DNA of 64,000 bases from Sipunculus nudus (GCA_026874595.1 CM049314.1:70632300-70696299), one strand, 5' to 3'. Counted from the stretch's first letter, positions 1-11,620 are shown. The notes: generated by a model not told the origin, from the sequence alone. Numbers and translations: made by a program.

Positions 1-1298
1 CATAATATAGATATTGATTCAATTAATGAATTTTTTAGTGGGGCCATGCAGTTTTCCATATGAAATTATATTTTTATAACTGGCTGCCCAGTTTTGTGGG
101 AATAAGAACACAAATGATTATAAAATGTTCTGCTCCTGACAAAACATACAAAGCCAGTCAAAAAGTTATTATTAGTATTGTTAATGAAGTACTGGTCTTG
201 AACAGCATTTCAGAATTTTTTTAAACATATTTTGGGATAAAGAGACAAATACTACTTGAAAAATATATTTAGAATGAAAGGGGAATTAACCGATTTTCAA
301 TCAAGAATGACTGCTCACTGCCAGTTTGAACTGCTGGATTTATTATAAGATTTAATATTATTAAACTGTCTAAAACGGAAATGGTAATAAGGTTACAATG
401 GTCCACTTTTTCATAATATGCATATTAATTATTATGATGGTACATTTGAGTATGGCTATAGAACAATGAAAAAAGGTTCTCATGTTTCCCGAAAAAAGTA
501 CAACATTTATAGTAGAGTTTGAAACTAACAATTTATTAACAGTATCTGATGCAAAATTTTCTATATATTATAAAGTTGCTGATTCACACAAGTTTCATAT
601 TAAAAAAAAATAGATTGCCTAAATCCAAATTTTATGGTTATCATAGACAAATCTAAGAAAGATTTCTCAGCCAATTCCGAATGTCTTTATGATGAACTAT
701 AATAAAATTTAAACAAACCAGCACAGGTTCTTAGTAAATCTTACTTTAGGACCTTTTAAAAACTAGTAAAAAGGACTTTTTATATGCAGTTTCAACAGAT
801 TATGCTTAATGACAAAAACAGCATAGTATGATATAAAAACAGTTATAAAGATTTGCTGACCTAGTTTTACAGCGGTACTAGGTCTCAATTAGGGGAATAC
901 CTTTAGCTGGTTATTTAAAGTGTAGCTTTGATATAAGAATAGATAACCAGCATTTTTAAAAGTTGCAAAAAAAATTTATAAGTCAAGATCAGTCTTCAGT
1001 AAAACAGATTCAGAGAGTAATATTTGACAAAACAGAGTCATATCCAATGAAACATGTTGGTCCTGTCGCGTTATCAATCAATCTATGCATGCAATGTCCA
1101 CTCTGATCTTGAAAACAAAGGTCAAGGTCACATCACTATGAAAATGTTTTGCCACTGCAAAACATCAGGATAGAATGTTTATTATAAAAAGGTTGAGGCT
1201 TGTCTTGAATATTGATATTTTAAATTGCAGATGTGAACATTATCAAATGGGCAGCAACTGGCGCCTGCCTGGTAGAGGAATAAGCCACCTTTCGGAGT
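1..1298. other. AT-rich non-coding sequence, nothing recognised
   Basis: No reading frame with a recognisable domain and no clear repeat end was found. It lies downstream of serine protease gene A's first exon on the minus strand, so it is probably intron 1 of that gene. No exon resembling the family's exon 2 was seen here. Confidence 0.5.
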
Positions 1299-1685
1299 TT
1301 AACTATGCAAATTATCTAATTACATATGCAAATCTAAGATTGATAAACATTTCCTTTAAGATTCTATTGAAACACTTACCTTGGGCCTATTTGGGCACAA
1401 AAATAAATTATGTATTTGTAGAAATATGAATTTCAGTGTTAAGTTATAGTCCAGTGCAATAAGTCTGTATCTCACTAATTGGTAAATGGGTTTAAATATG
1501 CAAATTATCTAATTATACATGCAATTCTAAGATTGTTAAACATTCATTTTAAGATTCTATGGAAAGACTTAACAAGGGGCCTATTTGGGCACAAAAAAAT
1601 AAATTATTTAGTTGTGGATATATGATTTTCAGTGGAAGTTATTGTCCAGTGCAATAAGTCTGTATCTCACTCATTGGTAAATTAA
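1299..1685. repeat. Two-copy tandem repeat, about 190 bp per unit
   Basis: Two direct, diverged copies abut, starting near 1302 and 1496. Both carry the sequences atgcaaattatctaatta, cctatttgggcacaaaa and gtccagtgcaataagtctg in the same order. The present 84-residue frame over the first copy is not shared by the second, so it is not treated as a gene. Confidence 0.8.
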
Positions 1686-1884
1686 TTAAGAAAGTAATGC
1701 ATGCAGTTATACAAATCACAGACAATATGAGTCACCTTACCAGCACTGATTATCATACTGAATTTGATTTCTTAAGTATGAAGGATATTTCAGATAATTC
1801 CTAAAGTATGATTTTCATAACAGTTTTTCCTCATTTCTGCCATTGTTAAAAAAATTGAGTTACAGGGTTACTGTTCTGGGGGTG

Positions 1885-1886
<2 letters not shown>

Positions 1887-1932
<46 letters not shown>
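1887..1932. repeat. (TA)n microsatellite
   Basis: Pure alternating A and T, about 46 bp. Confidence 0.95.
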
Positions 1933-1934
<2 letters not shown>

Positions 1935-2255
1935 CATATTGGGAAATGGTTAAAATACAACAAAGATTTAACAATTTAAGGAAAATATTGCACTTACATT
2001 TCATTTAATTATTTAAAACTATGTAGATTTATTTTATTACAGTATTATTACTCTGTTTTTTTCATATTTTATTACTTTTTAAATAATTATACTACCACAG
2101 ATAGTATAAGAGTGTATATTTAAAAATAACTATAAGTAGGTTAAACCACCATTATTTTTCTTTTCAAGAATATAACACACAGCGCTTTTCTGGAAAATCT
2201 ATATCTAAATTATTTCCAAAGAACAAATCATGTGGAATATGGAAAATATGATTAC

Positions 2256-2301
2256 CTGCGTAGTCTGCCAGAACTGTCATTACGAGGTTGAACAGAACCA
2301 T
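2256..2301 (-). CDS. Serine protease gene A, exon 1 (signal peptide; partial gene)
   Basis: A 46-nt coding exon on the minus strand: an ATG, 15 codons reading MVLFNLVMTVLADYA, one extra base, then a splice donor gtaat (intron phase 1). It is homologous to the exon copies at 19907-19952 and 24679-24724, and the phase matches exon 2 of genes B and C. The peptide looks like a short secretory signal. The remaining exons should lie to the left of this window, because nothing matching exon 2 is seen in 1-2255. The assignment rests on paralogy within the window, not on the peptide alone. Confidence 0.7.
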
Positions 2302-2875
2302 ATGTGTATACACGAGCCCCGATCGACTTGATTTGACCTGTCGCGCCGGTAACTAATCTTATACTGTTACAGGCCGAGAACTTTTTATTGGTGTAAAGTG
2401 AGGTTTGCGAGTCGTGTCATATCTTGGCGATCGAAACTGACCCGACGAATATCACGCTATCATAGCGACTCACTTTGCATTACTTAATGTAGCTCATAAA
2501 AATCGAACCCGTCACAGGTAAAGGCGCCTCCTTTAATAATTGCATGCAGTGGCACCAGTGTTATACAGCTTATAATTATTTGTTCAGTGAATGTGTGAAA
2601 TCAGTTAAGACACATATTTCCTAAAACGTGTTATTCCTAATTCACTCTGCGACGTCATGAATATACAAAATATACTAGGAACTCCTGTATTTCCGAAATG
2701 TTAGGCTCCGGAATTTCATGAATTTACTGATATTAAAAGCATTGGTCTACAACATTATCCTATTGCATAGTTTCACCTGCATCATTAGCAGTTAGACCAG
2801 GGTGAACTTATTTTAGATCGTAAACAATGTACCTATGCTGGACAGTACAGTAATAATTTGATATATAGAATTAAT
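2302..2875 (-). promoter_or_regulatory. Putative promoter and 5' flank of gene A (duplicated block)
   Basis: This block upstream of the gene A start is homologous to 19953-20455 and partly to 24725-25008. A TATA-like ATAAAAAG on the minus strand (2381-2388) lies about 80 bp upstream of the ATG inside the best conserved stretch (ctttacaccaataaaaag in minus-strand sense). Conservation of the flank between copies suggests the whole promoter was duplicated with the exon. Promoter activity is inferred. Confidence 0.5.
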
Positions 2876-3019
2876 TGGCATCCATACAGCGAAGTAAAAA
2901 CAGGATATCAGTATTGAACTTGACTCTTTTTTTACCGTTGATTTATTGGTAAAGTTAAGGCTTCAGATACATGGAATTGTTGTGGATTTGTCTGAAACTT
3001 CTTTGTATCGTCGCAGTTA

Positions 3020-3112
3020 AATTTTGTTATTTATTCATTTATTTATTACAACATTCTGCAGGGTAGAGTACACCAGAAGAACACTTTTGTAAGCAAGGCC
3101 CTGTTCCATGTA
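3020..3112 (-). mobile_element. 5'-truncated non-LTR retrotransposon, 3' end only
   Basis: On the minus strand it reads cagggccttg, then an ACCCTG motif, then an AATAAATAAATGAATAAATAA tail. The order and words match the 3' end of the larger element at 27.0-31.1 kb (cagggccttg, caccctgaataaag, then AAT repeats). It is probably a short, 5'-truncated insertion of a related CR1/L2-like family. Confidence 0.5.
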
Positions 3113-3660
3113 TGACACTAAAAAATAGGATATACATGATAATTACTTATAAGGACAATTTATAATGAAATGTAAGAGAAATACTTAGAATGTAAAACTA
3201 ATTCACAATTATTCGTTATACTTTAAAATCATTAGATTATCATGTATATTTCGGTGAACTAAAAGCAATAAGTTAACAACATACAAACGACTATGCTCGA
3301 TAAAATGGCTCTGCACAGTAAAAATAATTGATATCGCTACGAGACTTATAAAGAATGAACTCGATATTTTTTTTTAAAACACTGCAAATTTGACGCACAC
3401 ATACTGAGGGGAAGGGCGTTCAAAAGGACGCTGCCTGCATTAAATGATGCAGCCTTGAAGGATCATATGCGTGGTTTTGGAAGGATAAAGTTCTTGTATG
3501 GGTTGAGCTTGTCGACTAATGGTGGGTGTCTTTAGCTACAGCAAAATAAACGATACGAAGGGGCTAAACTTGCCCATTTGATGTAGACTTAACAGTAACA
3601 GCAGACCGCATTGATACCGACTTCTCTTGACAAACATCTGTGCCTAGGTATAATAATATG
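3113..3660. other. Non-coding sequence, nothing recognised
   Basis: No coding or repeat signature was recognised. It abuts a 5' LTR that lacks its U3 part, so it may contain the deletion or rearrangement breakpoint. Confidence 0.4.
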
Positions 3661-4133
3661 CGAAGGTATATAAAGGGGCTTTTTTAGAACCAGAGAGCAG
3701 CAGAGCAGATTCCAGCGGACGCAGAAGCGGGTGTCAGATTCTAGGACCTTATCCGACGAATGCGGCAATTATTGAATTTTAAAGACTTTCTCCTGGATTT
3801 TATGCATTTGGATTTCAGTTTACTTTCTGGATTATTACAAGGGCTTTACACCGGACTAACAAGAATCCGAGAGGATACTTTAAAGAACGTATCGTTGTGA
3901 TGATGTTGGTATCCAGATACTCTACCATTGTCTTTCTGTGTGATTGTATTGACTTGTTGCTATACCGCTGTTTTACTGTATAATTGTATTGATTGAGTGT
4001 ATTGTATTGTTAGGGCTGTTTTAAGAATAAATTATAGTTATTTGTTAACTTAAACCACTGACTTCTTTATTCATTCCCCTAGACATTTCCCTCTGCCTAG
4101 TGTTACAGAATCTGATTTTTTTTTATCTCTGTT
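3661..4133 (+). repeat. 5' LTR, lacking most of U3 and its last bases
   Basis: Aligns to the 3' LTR from about 9351 onward: the TATA box tatataaagg (3667), the start of R (agaaccagag..gcagcagagcag) and an AATAAA at about 4026. The first ~227 bp of the 3' LTR (9124-9350) have no counterpart here. About 55 bp at the LTR end (the stretch ending ttccgtaaca) are also absent, apparently lost between two ctgttt words. Without the U3 upstream region this LTR is probably not a normal promoter. Confidence 0.8.
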
Positions 4134-4143
4134 TGATAAAATT

Positions 4144-4160
4144 TGGGGCTCGTCCGGGAT
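4144..4160 (+). other. Primer binding site, tRNA-Pro type
   Basis: tggggctcgtccgggat is complementary to the 3' end of tRNA-Pro and differs from the well-known retroviral tRNA-Pro site by one missing G. It lies just inside the 5' LTR, as expected for minus-strand priming. Confidence 0.8.
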
Positions 4161-4303
4161 GCTTAATAGTTTTCAAATTTATTAGGTCTTGACCTGGACA
4201 CATTGTTTTATCATACATTGTTTACAAGATTACATATTGTTTACAGTACATTGTTTACAGGATTTATCTCAGTGGTTTTTTGTTGTTGTTTTGACATCTT
4301 AAC

Positions 4304-5913
4304 ATGGCAGATTTCAAACCTGAGACATTTGTTGACGATCCCGACCCTGATCAACTTGAACAGTTGTCAAAAGAACACTTGTTGCGTTTGGGACAACACT
4401 TAGGGCTAAGTGTGAAAAAAGTTTTGAGAAAGCCTGAAATCATTGCTAAAATCATGCAAGATCTTATTAGCAAAGGTTTAATTGAAGAGACTGAAGTTGA
4501 AACATCAAAAAATGACAGCCTTGCTATGCAATTAGAATTGAAAAAGTTAGAAATGCAACATGAGCTAATATTAAAACAATTAAAATTAGAAAAAGAGAGG
4601 GAAGAACGGTTTGAAAGAGAAAGAATAGAAAAAGAAATAGAAAGAGACAGACTAGAAACAGAAACAGAAATTGAGTTAAAACGACTGGAGTTAGAAAGAC
4701 TTAAAGTAGAACGTAGTCTTAGTGCTACCCCAACTCACAGTTTTGATGTTACTAAACACATAAGACTTGTCCCTCCTTTTCAAGAAAAAGAGGTTGATAA
4801 ATATTTCTTACACCTTGAGAAGGTAGCTGAAAATTTAAATGGCCTAAGAAAAATTGGACTATGCTGTTACAAAGTGTTTTGACTGGCAAGGCCAGAGAAA
4901 TTTATACAGAGCTTTCAGTAGAAGCTGGTGCTGACTATGACCTAGTAAAACGGTTAATCTTAAAAGGTTATGAATTAGTAACCGTCGACCTACGTCGAAT
5001 TTGCTAGAACAAAAGAGCAGTTGTTTGATCGCTGGTGTAGTTCTAAAAATGTAATGAAAGATTATGACAATTTGCGCCAGTTGATTTTGCTTGAAGAATT
5101 CAAGCGCTGCATTAACGCAGATGTTAAAACTTTTCTCGATGAGAAAAGTCCTGAAACACTTGACATTACTGCTCGATTAGGTGATGATTATTCACACACA
5201 AAATGTCCTTTACTAGCAAATCAAACCAGTCATTCACAAACAAGAATGTAAATCAGTATGGTCAAAAGAAGTTTAAAGCGCAGTCACTCAGTACTAGTAG
5301 TCCTGATAGTTCAACAAAGACCATAGCTACTTCTCAGTCGACGTCCACTGTGTCTAAGTCCAACAAAGACCAGTCATTTTCAAAGAAAATCTGTAATTAC
5401 TGCAAGAAGGAAGGTCATCTAATATGTGACTGCTGGAAACTTGCGAATAAACCAAAAAGCAAACCTTCTGGGTTTGTTTCAAAATCTATGCATAGCAGAG
5501 TACAAGAGCCAGGCTCTTTTCATGTAAATAAGGTGTACAACTCCTTTGTTGACCCAAATAAAGAGTTTGATGCTACGGAGGCACAAGTGCCTTCTAAATC
5601 CAAAGAAGAATCCGTAGCTTGCGGGGTTAAAATCTCAGTTGATTCCTGCGAGGATTTAAATAAGGCTAGGTCTTTTCAAGACTCCTGCGAGGGGTATTCT
5701 CTAAATGAAGCCAGGTCCTCTTATGACAAACAAAAGTTTGTTTCTGCTGAGGAAAATTCCTCTGTTGACTCCCATGAGGAGTTTGATGATAAAAAGGATG
5801 TAGATTCCTTAGATGACTCTGAAACAGAGTTTATGACTGACACCTTCAATGCCAGTTCTTTGTTTGATGAGGTTGAGGTAGTAGATTCCTCTCCTGACTC
5901 TGAAATGGAGTAA
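4304..5913 (+). pseudogene. gag-like region of the Gmr1-like element (frameshifted)
   Basis: Starts at ATG 4304 (MADFKPETFVDD). Residues ~20-60 resemble a SAP-like helical segment (LSKEHLLRLGQHLGLS). Residues ~70-150 are a highly charged Glu/Lys/Arg coiled coil. A SCAN-like capsid core follows (REIYTELS, then LFDRWCSS and LRQLILLEEF), but the frame slips near 4843 and again near 4983. A retroviral zinc knuckle, C-x2-C-x4-H-x4-C (CNYCKKEGHLICDC), is encoded at 5392-5433. A Ser/Asp/Glu-rich stretch follows up to a stop at 5911. Gag packages RNA and forms the capsid; here it cannot be made intact. Confidence 0.8.
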
Positions 5914-6450
5914 TTTGAGCCATTCATACATGATGGTTTTGTATAACTTTCAAATGATTTTTCAGATTCTATCCCTATTAGAATTTTGAGGGACAGTGGC
6001 TCAGGCCAGACTCTCATGTTGGCAAACACTTTGCCATTTTCTGGTATGTCCTTTACTGGTGCATATGCACTTGTTAATGGTGTGTTTTCAGACAGGCACA
6101 CTTCAGTTCCGCTTCACAGTATCCATTTAAAGTCAGATTTGATTTCTTGGAATATTACTGTGGGCATAAGAACTACTTTACCCTTTAAGGGAATTCAGTT
6201 GCTACTAGGCAAAGATGTTGCATGTCATAAAATACAGCCTGTACCAATAGTGACAGAAAAGCCGTCACTTGATCAGGACACTGATACGGAAAGTCACGAA
6301 ATTCCTGGTTTGTATACTTCATGTGCTGTAACTAGATCTATGGCCAAGACAAACAAACATGAGGATAATGGTCCAGATAATAATACTCTGGGAGTCACTA
6401 GTGACTCGTCTAACGACTCGCCTGTACAGGATGCAGCATTCTCAAGGTCA
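5914..6450 (+). pseudogene. Retroviral-type aspartic protease region
   Basis: Continues the zinc-knuckle frame after two in-frame stops (5911 and 5944). The motif ILRDSGSGQTL at about 5977-6009 holds the D-S-G active site of retropepsins, and the downstream IQLLLGKDV (~6196-6222) fits the second conserved hydrophobic-Gly patch. Retropepsins cleave the Gag-Pol polyprotein. The two stops show this copy is non-functional. Confidence 0.75.
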
Positions 6451-7602
6451 GACGTTATCGCGGAACAGCATAAGGACCCTGATATTTCCTGTTTGTTTCC
6501 CAGGGCAGTTTCTAAAGATGAACTGTCACAAAACCCAGTTTGTTTCTATGTCAAAAATGAAGTGCTGATGCGTAAATGGCGACCATCTGATGTATGCGCT
6601 GATGATGAGTGGGACATCAAATAGTATTGCCCAAAAGCTTTCGCAATGAAATTCTAAACATGGCACATGAGGCTCCTTTGTCTGGCCATTTAGGTATAAA
6701 TAAAACGTATCAGAAAGTTAGTACACACTTCTATTGGCCTAACCTCAGGAAAGATGTTGTACAATATTGTAGGTCATGTCATACATGGAGGATGGTAGGC
6801 AAGCCCTATCAGAATCCTCCTAAGGCCCCACTTAGGCCTATTCCTGCTTTCGAGGAAACATTCAGTAGGGTTATTGTTGATTGTGTTGGACCACTGCCCA
6901 AAACAAAATCTGGACATGAATACTTGCTGACAATCATGTGCACATCTACCAGGTTTCCCGGGGCAATACCATTGCGCAAAATTATAACCAAAAGTGTTGT
7001 CAAAGCTCTGACAAAGTTTTTTACAACTTTTGGATTACCAAAATCCGTCCAGTCTAACCAAGGGTCTAATTTTATGTCTGGTTATGCTTGAGTTAGTTAT
7101 AAAACAGTACAGCTCTTCGCAATATCATCCTGAAAGTCAGGGCGCCCTCGAGCGTTTTCACCAGACATTAAAAAACATGATCAGAACTTATTGCCATGAC
7201 ACACAGAAAGACTTGGATGAAGGAATCCATCTATTTCTGTTTGCTGTCAGAGAATCCTTTCAAGAGTCCTTGGGTTTCAGTCCCTTTGAACTAGTTTTTG
7301 GACACTCCGTTCGCGGACCATTGAAACTGCTTAAAGAAAAACTCTTGTGTGAAAATCCTGATTCTCTTAATTTACTGCAGTATGTCTCAGACTTGCGCAC
7401 TAAACTATACAATGCTTGTGAGATTGCAAAGTCAAATCTAAAATCTGCAAAAAGTAAAATGAAAACAAAGTATGACAAGCACACTGTAAGTAGGACGTTC
7501 GAGCCTGGTGAAAAGGTCCTTGCCTTACTTCCATCCCTGGCAGACCTCTGCAAGCTAGGTATTTTGGTCCTTACATTGTTGACAAGAAAGTCAGTGATTT
7601 AA
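6451..7602 (+). pseudogene. Integrase region, upstream of RT (frameshifted)
   Basis: The zinc-binding HHCC finger is visible (H and H in AHEAPLSGHLG, C-x2-C in YCRSCHTW, about 6660-6790). In the catalytic core the first acidic residue is in VDCVGPLP (~6878) and the last in YHPESQGALERFHQT (~7120-7165). The middle position reads QSNQGSNF (~7051), Asn where the family has Asp. The frame breaks near 6610 and near 7085, where part of the core seems deleted. The C-terminus ends in a basic tail before the RT region. Integrase inserts the cDNA into the host chromosome; this one would be inactive. Confidence 0.85.
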
Positions 7603-8516
7603 ATTACATCCTGTTGACACCAGATAGACGTAAGAAGAAACAACTGTGCCATGTTAACATGTTGAAACCATATTATGACAGAAATAGCACATCAGATGTT
7701 GTACAAAATGTTACTGCTGTTAATTGTGTAAAAACTGACCCTGACCCAGTTAAAGTAGATACTGATTGTAAGTGTGATGTAGACATTCAGTGTGGTACAA
7801 TACCATTAAAAACTCAGACGTGCTTAAAAACCTGGATGCCAAACTGTCACACCTAACCGCTCAAGAACAACAAGACCTCAAGAACCTGCTGCGGAATTAT
7901 GAACTTTTGTTCAGTGACATTCCAACGCGAACCAACATGTTGTGCCATGACGTCGATGTTTGCGAGGCAAGCGCAGTCAAGCAACATCCATATAGACTGA
8001 ATCCAGAAAAGCAAAAGAATCTACAGGATGAGATTCAATATTTGCTGGACAATGATTTTATTGAACCTAGTAACAGTAATTGGAGTTCACCATGTATTCT
8101 TGTGCCAAAACCCTGATGGAAGTTACCGTATGTGCATAGATTATGGAAAACTGAACTCTGTCACCAAGACTGACACGTTCCCGATTCCGAGGATCGATGA
8201 TTGTATTGATAAAATCGGTAGCTCCAGATATGTCTCGGATTTTGACTTGCTACAAGGAATCTGGCAAGTTCCGCTGGCAGATCGAGCGAAAGAAGTGTCC
8301 GCATTTGTGACGCCGCAAGGACAGTACCAGTATAAAGTTATGCCGTTTGGCATGAAGAACTCGCCAGCCACGTTCCAGTGCCTCATCCATATGGTTGTCA
8401 AGGACATTCAGGGCTGCGACTCATATATTGATGACTTTATCGTGTACAGCGACACCTGGGAGAAACATATGCAAATTCTACGCGATCTCATCGAAGACTC
8501 AGTGAAGCACGTCTGA
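7603..8516 (+). pseudogene. Reverse transcriptase region, Ty3/gypsy type
   Basis: Fingers: QDEIQYLLDNDFIEPS..WSSPCILVPKP up to 8116, a frame change near 8110, then PDGSYRMCIDYGKLNSVT. Palm: first catalytic Asp in VSDFDLLQGIWQVPL, then MPFGMKNSPATFQ, then the YIDDF box (~8431). These are standard gypsy RT blocks. Sequence resembling the start of the connection (gggcagggtcaggtaaaacc, 8557-8576) follows, but a large part before RNase H is missing. Confidence 0.88.
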
Positions 8517-8599
8517 CCGTCAACTTAGTATAATCTGAGTAACATTTTGGATCATATTGTAGGGCAGGGTCAGGTAAAACCTGTTGATGGTAAGATAAG

Positions 8600-9000
8600 A
8601 CTAATTTGTTAAAGAAGAGACAAAAGTTCGTATGGAATGTTCAGTGTGAAAATGCAGATGCTAGTGATACTGCTGCTGGTGTTGTGTTGTTACAAGAAGG
8701 CAATGATGGCATAGATCATCCAATTTGTTATTTCTCAAGAAAGTTTAATGCAAACCAGAAAAACTACTCCACTATTGAAAAAGAATGTTTGGCTTTGATT
8801 TTGGCGTTGCAACATTTTGAAGTTTGTTACTTCATCAGTCAGGCCTATTATTGTCTTCAGTGATCACAATCCCCTCACGTTCATGAACAAGTTGAAGTGT
8901 AAAAATCAAATATTGTTGAAATGGAGTTTGTTCTTACAGGATTACAATCTTAATATCATCCACATTAAAGGGAAGACAAAGTACTTGCTGATTGCTTATT
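8600..9000 (+). pseudogene. RNase H region of the Gmr1-like element
   Basis: DASDTAAGVVLLQ carries the first catalytic Asp, ICYFSRKFNANQKNYSTIEKE the Tyr/Glu block, and VFSDHNPLTFM the next Asp, found in the alternative frame that begins near 8817. This is the usual gypsy RNase H order. A frame change near 8840 and the end KTKYLLIAY, where the family has a DxLSR-like end, show decay. Integrase does not follow it, unlike in ordinary gypsy elements. Confidence 0.85.
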
Positions 9001-9123
9001 GAGATGTTTATGAAATGTTGTAAACAAGATGTTTATGTGATGTTGTAAATAAGATGATTTTTGAGATGTTGTAAAATGTTTGTGATTGTGATCGCAAAAT
9101 AAGGTTTCTTACAGGAGGGGGAG
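9001..9123 (+). other. 3' non-coding leader to the LTR with polypurine tract
   Basis: Short repeats of gatgtttatgagatgttgtaaa-like words precede a purine run, aggagggggag (9113-9123), which directly abuts the TG of the 3' LTR. This is the expected plus-strand primer. Confidence 0.75.
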
Positions 9124-9881
9124 TGTTACAGGTGGTCTTTTATTGTGTGGCACGGGCGTAGCTCCTGTTGTGGCATCTCGTTGTCATGTGAGCCTTGGGT
9201 TTTCACGCCTGGCCGGGGTCACGTGATGAGCCTGGTGTTTGGAGATACACAGCGATGTCTTTCTAGAGAATTCTTGAAGCGCGTGTTTACTGTGATTGTG
9301 CAAGATCTTATAAACTGTTCGAGAAGTGGAAATTACCGGCTTGGGGTGTGAAGGTATATAAAGGGGCTGTTTTTTTTTAGAACCAGAGGGCAGCAGAGCA
9401 GAATTTAGCGGACGCAGAAGGGTGTGTCAGATTCTAGGACCTTATCCGACGAATGCGGCAATAATTGATTTTTAAAGACTTTCTCCTGGATTTTATGCAT
9501 TTTGACTTCAGTTTACTTTCTGGATTATTACAAGAGCTTTACACCGGACTAACAAAAAACCGAGCGGATACTTTTAAAGAACGTATCGTTGTGATGGTGT
9601 TGGTATCCAGGTACTGTACCATTATCTTTCTGTGTGATTGTATTGACTTGTTGCTATACCGCTGTGTTACTGTATAATTGTATTGATTAAGTGTATTGTA
9701 TTGTTAGGGTTGTTTTAAGAATAAATTATAGTTATTTGTCAACTAAAAACCACTGACTTCTTTATTCATTCCCCTAGACATTTCCCGCTGCCTAGTGTTA
9801 CAGAATCTGATTTTTTTATCTCCGTTACAGAATGTTTGTTCATCACGCACACGTAATCTGTTTATATTAGGTTCCGTAACA
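9124..9881 (+). repeat. 3' LTR, 758 bp
   Basis: Begins tgttacagg and ends ttccgtaaca, so TG..CA with matching inverted ends (tgttac/gtaaca). Contains a TATA box at 9355, the R start agaaccagag, and AATAAA at about 9720. Both ends are confirmed by the solo LTR at 25084-25918, which has the same termini and target duplications. Confidence 0.88.
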
Positions 9882-10195
9882 TAAATGTGTAATAACAGTC
9901 TTTTTTGTGGACAGAGTAAAAGGACTACATTTATGACATGTCCTTTATCTTATTTTGAATTTTTTTTCTTGTTAGACTACTTTATCTAAGGACAATCAGA
10001 TGGGAACATCCCCTCCCAATGAGTAACACACCGGTAGACCTTAAAATCCAGAAGAGCGAGGGACAAAGACGGGACCATGTTCGGCATATCATCCAGTTTC
10101 ATGAATCATATGTATGAACTTTTATTATTATTTTTTATTAATTTGGACATGTTGTGAAACACTTTCGTATTCATACATAACGTGCTTTATTTTTA

Positions 10196-10236
<41 letters not shown>

Positions 10237-11555
10237 CACATGATATGACCACTTTTATATTTTCACTTATGTCATGATATCCCTTATTTTTTTTATCTTT
10301 AAACCTGACACTTTTTTTTAAACCAGGTGACCACATTTTTACCACTGTAAATATTGAAAAAAAAGGTGTGACAACATTTTTGTATTATTTTTGTCAATAG
10401 TTATTGGTAAGAAATGTGGTCACACCACATGGGATCACATTTTATAATATTAAATATAATACAAATTTCAGGGCAAACGTGCACATTCAGAATGTGTTTT
10501 GATGATCCAGTTTATCTCCAAAGCTAAAGGGATCGTTTCTTTTTTGTTACTCTCTTTTTTCGAAAAATGTCTCAGAATACTGTAAACCAGTTTTTGTTCT
10601 TTTTTTTATTATCAATTTCTTCATTGACATCTCCGAGAACTTAAAATACAAACATTTACATGCATGCAATAACAGCAAACTGTCCACTAAGATAAGGGTA
10701 TTTCTTCTTAAAAGAAAACTGATTAAACAGAATCAAATTACATCGGCAGATTAATAGCTTTCCATTTTTGTAAATGCGCTTTCACTGTATAGTTTTTTTT
10801 CCGCGATCAATCTTTCCGTACCTTCGAGGGCGCATAATTTCTTTAGGAAAAAGGACAGAGGCGGGTTTCTTTATCCCGGCTTTTGAATCACACAAACATA
10901 TAAATCAATATAAAAATATTAATAAGCGATTTCCTTTCATTCTCAACGTTACAACCAACATATACAATCTTTGGACAGACTGCGGGTAAAATGATGCCAA
11001 ATGTTCAGACCAGATCTGAATTTGATTATAAAATGTAACAGTAACATGACATTTACAAAAAAAAGATAGACCGATGACCGATGACCAATGACCGATGACC
11101 AATATCAGTAAAACAATAAGAGCATTTATTGGTGTCTGATAGTTTTCAAGGTAAACAACAATTCATTGACTGCTAGAATATTATGCATCTTTTAAGTTGA
11201 AATTCACGCAAATATATATCACGCGCTGCATAGTATATATGCAGTGCAGCATCTTTCAAAGTTAATTTATTGTTAAATAAACTTTAAAACCTTTTTTTCT
11301 AACTGATTTTTTATTTTGCAGAATATGGGTGTATAAGTGCTTAAAACCCAGCTTTGTCCACTCAACAATCTTACCATTGATTCGTATCTACAGCTGATTT
11401 GAGACATAACTATTAACATCTTAAATATTATTATTATTTTTCAAGATTTTATCCCTTGATGTGGTATTGCCTTTTGAAAAGACACCCAGTATAGACAGTA
11501 TACCTTGCTGGAACAGTCAACTATTCCTGATAAACACTTTAAAGAGCCATTGGAG

Positions 11556-11556
<1 letters not shown>
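9882..11556. other. Non-coding, AT-rich; one TA repeat and a short GATGACC repeat
   Basis: Holds a (TA)n run at 10201-10234 and four to five copies of a roughly 10-bp gatgaccga/gatgaccaat unit at 11069-11103. No coding signature recognised; the short frames here look like chance. Confidence 0.5.
10201..10234. repeat. (TA)n microsatellite
   Basis: Pure alternating run of about 34 bp. Confidence 0.95.

Positions 11557-11620
<64 letters not shown>

Larger units (their letters stand above)
3661..9881 (+). mobile_element. Ty3/gypsy-class LTR retrotransposon, Gmr1-like (integrase before RT), defective
   Basis: Parts in order on the plus strand: U3-less 5' LTR, tRNA-Pro-type primer binding site, gag (SAP-like N-terminus, coiled coil, SCAN-like core, CCHC knuckle), aspartic protease (DSG), integrase (HHCC zinc finger and DDE core), reverse transcriptase (YIDD), RNase H, polypurine tract, 3' LTR. 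RT and RNase H are clearly Ty3/gypsy in type, yet integrase comes first, the order of Ty1/copia. Among known families this is the diagnostic arrangement of the Gmr1 lineage, first seen in cod. The copy is dead: frameshifts lie near 4843, 4983, 6610, 7085 and 8110, stops at 5911 and 5944, and there is a gap between RT and RNase H. A solo LTR of the same family lies at 25084-25918. Confidence 0.88.

Noticed and set aside
5721-6101. 126-residue minus-strand frame
   Set aside because: Antisense shadow of the gag/protease region of the retrotransposon.
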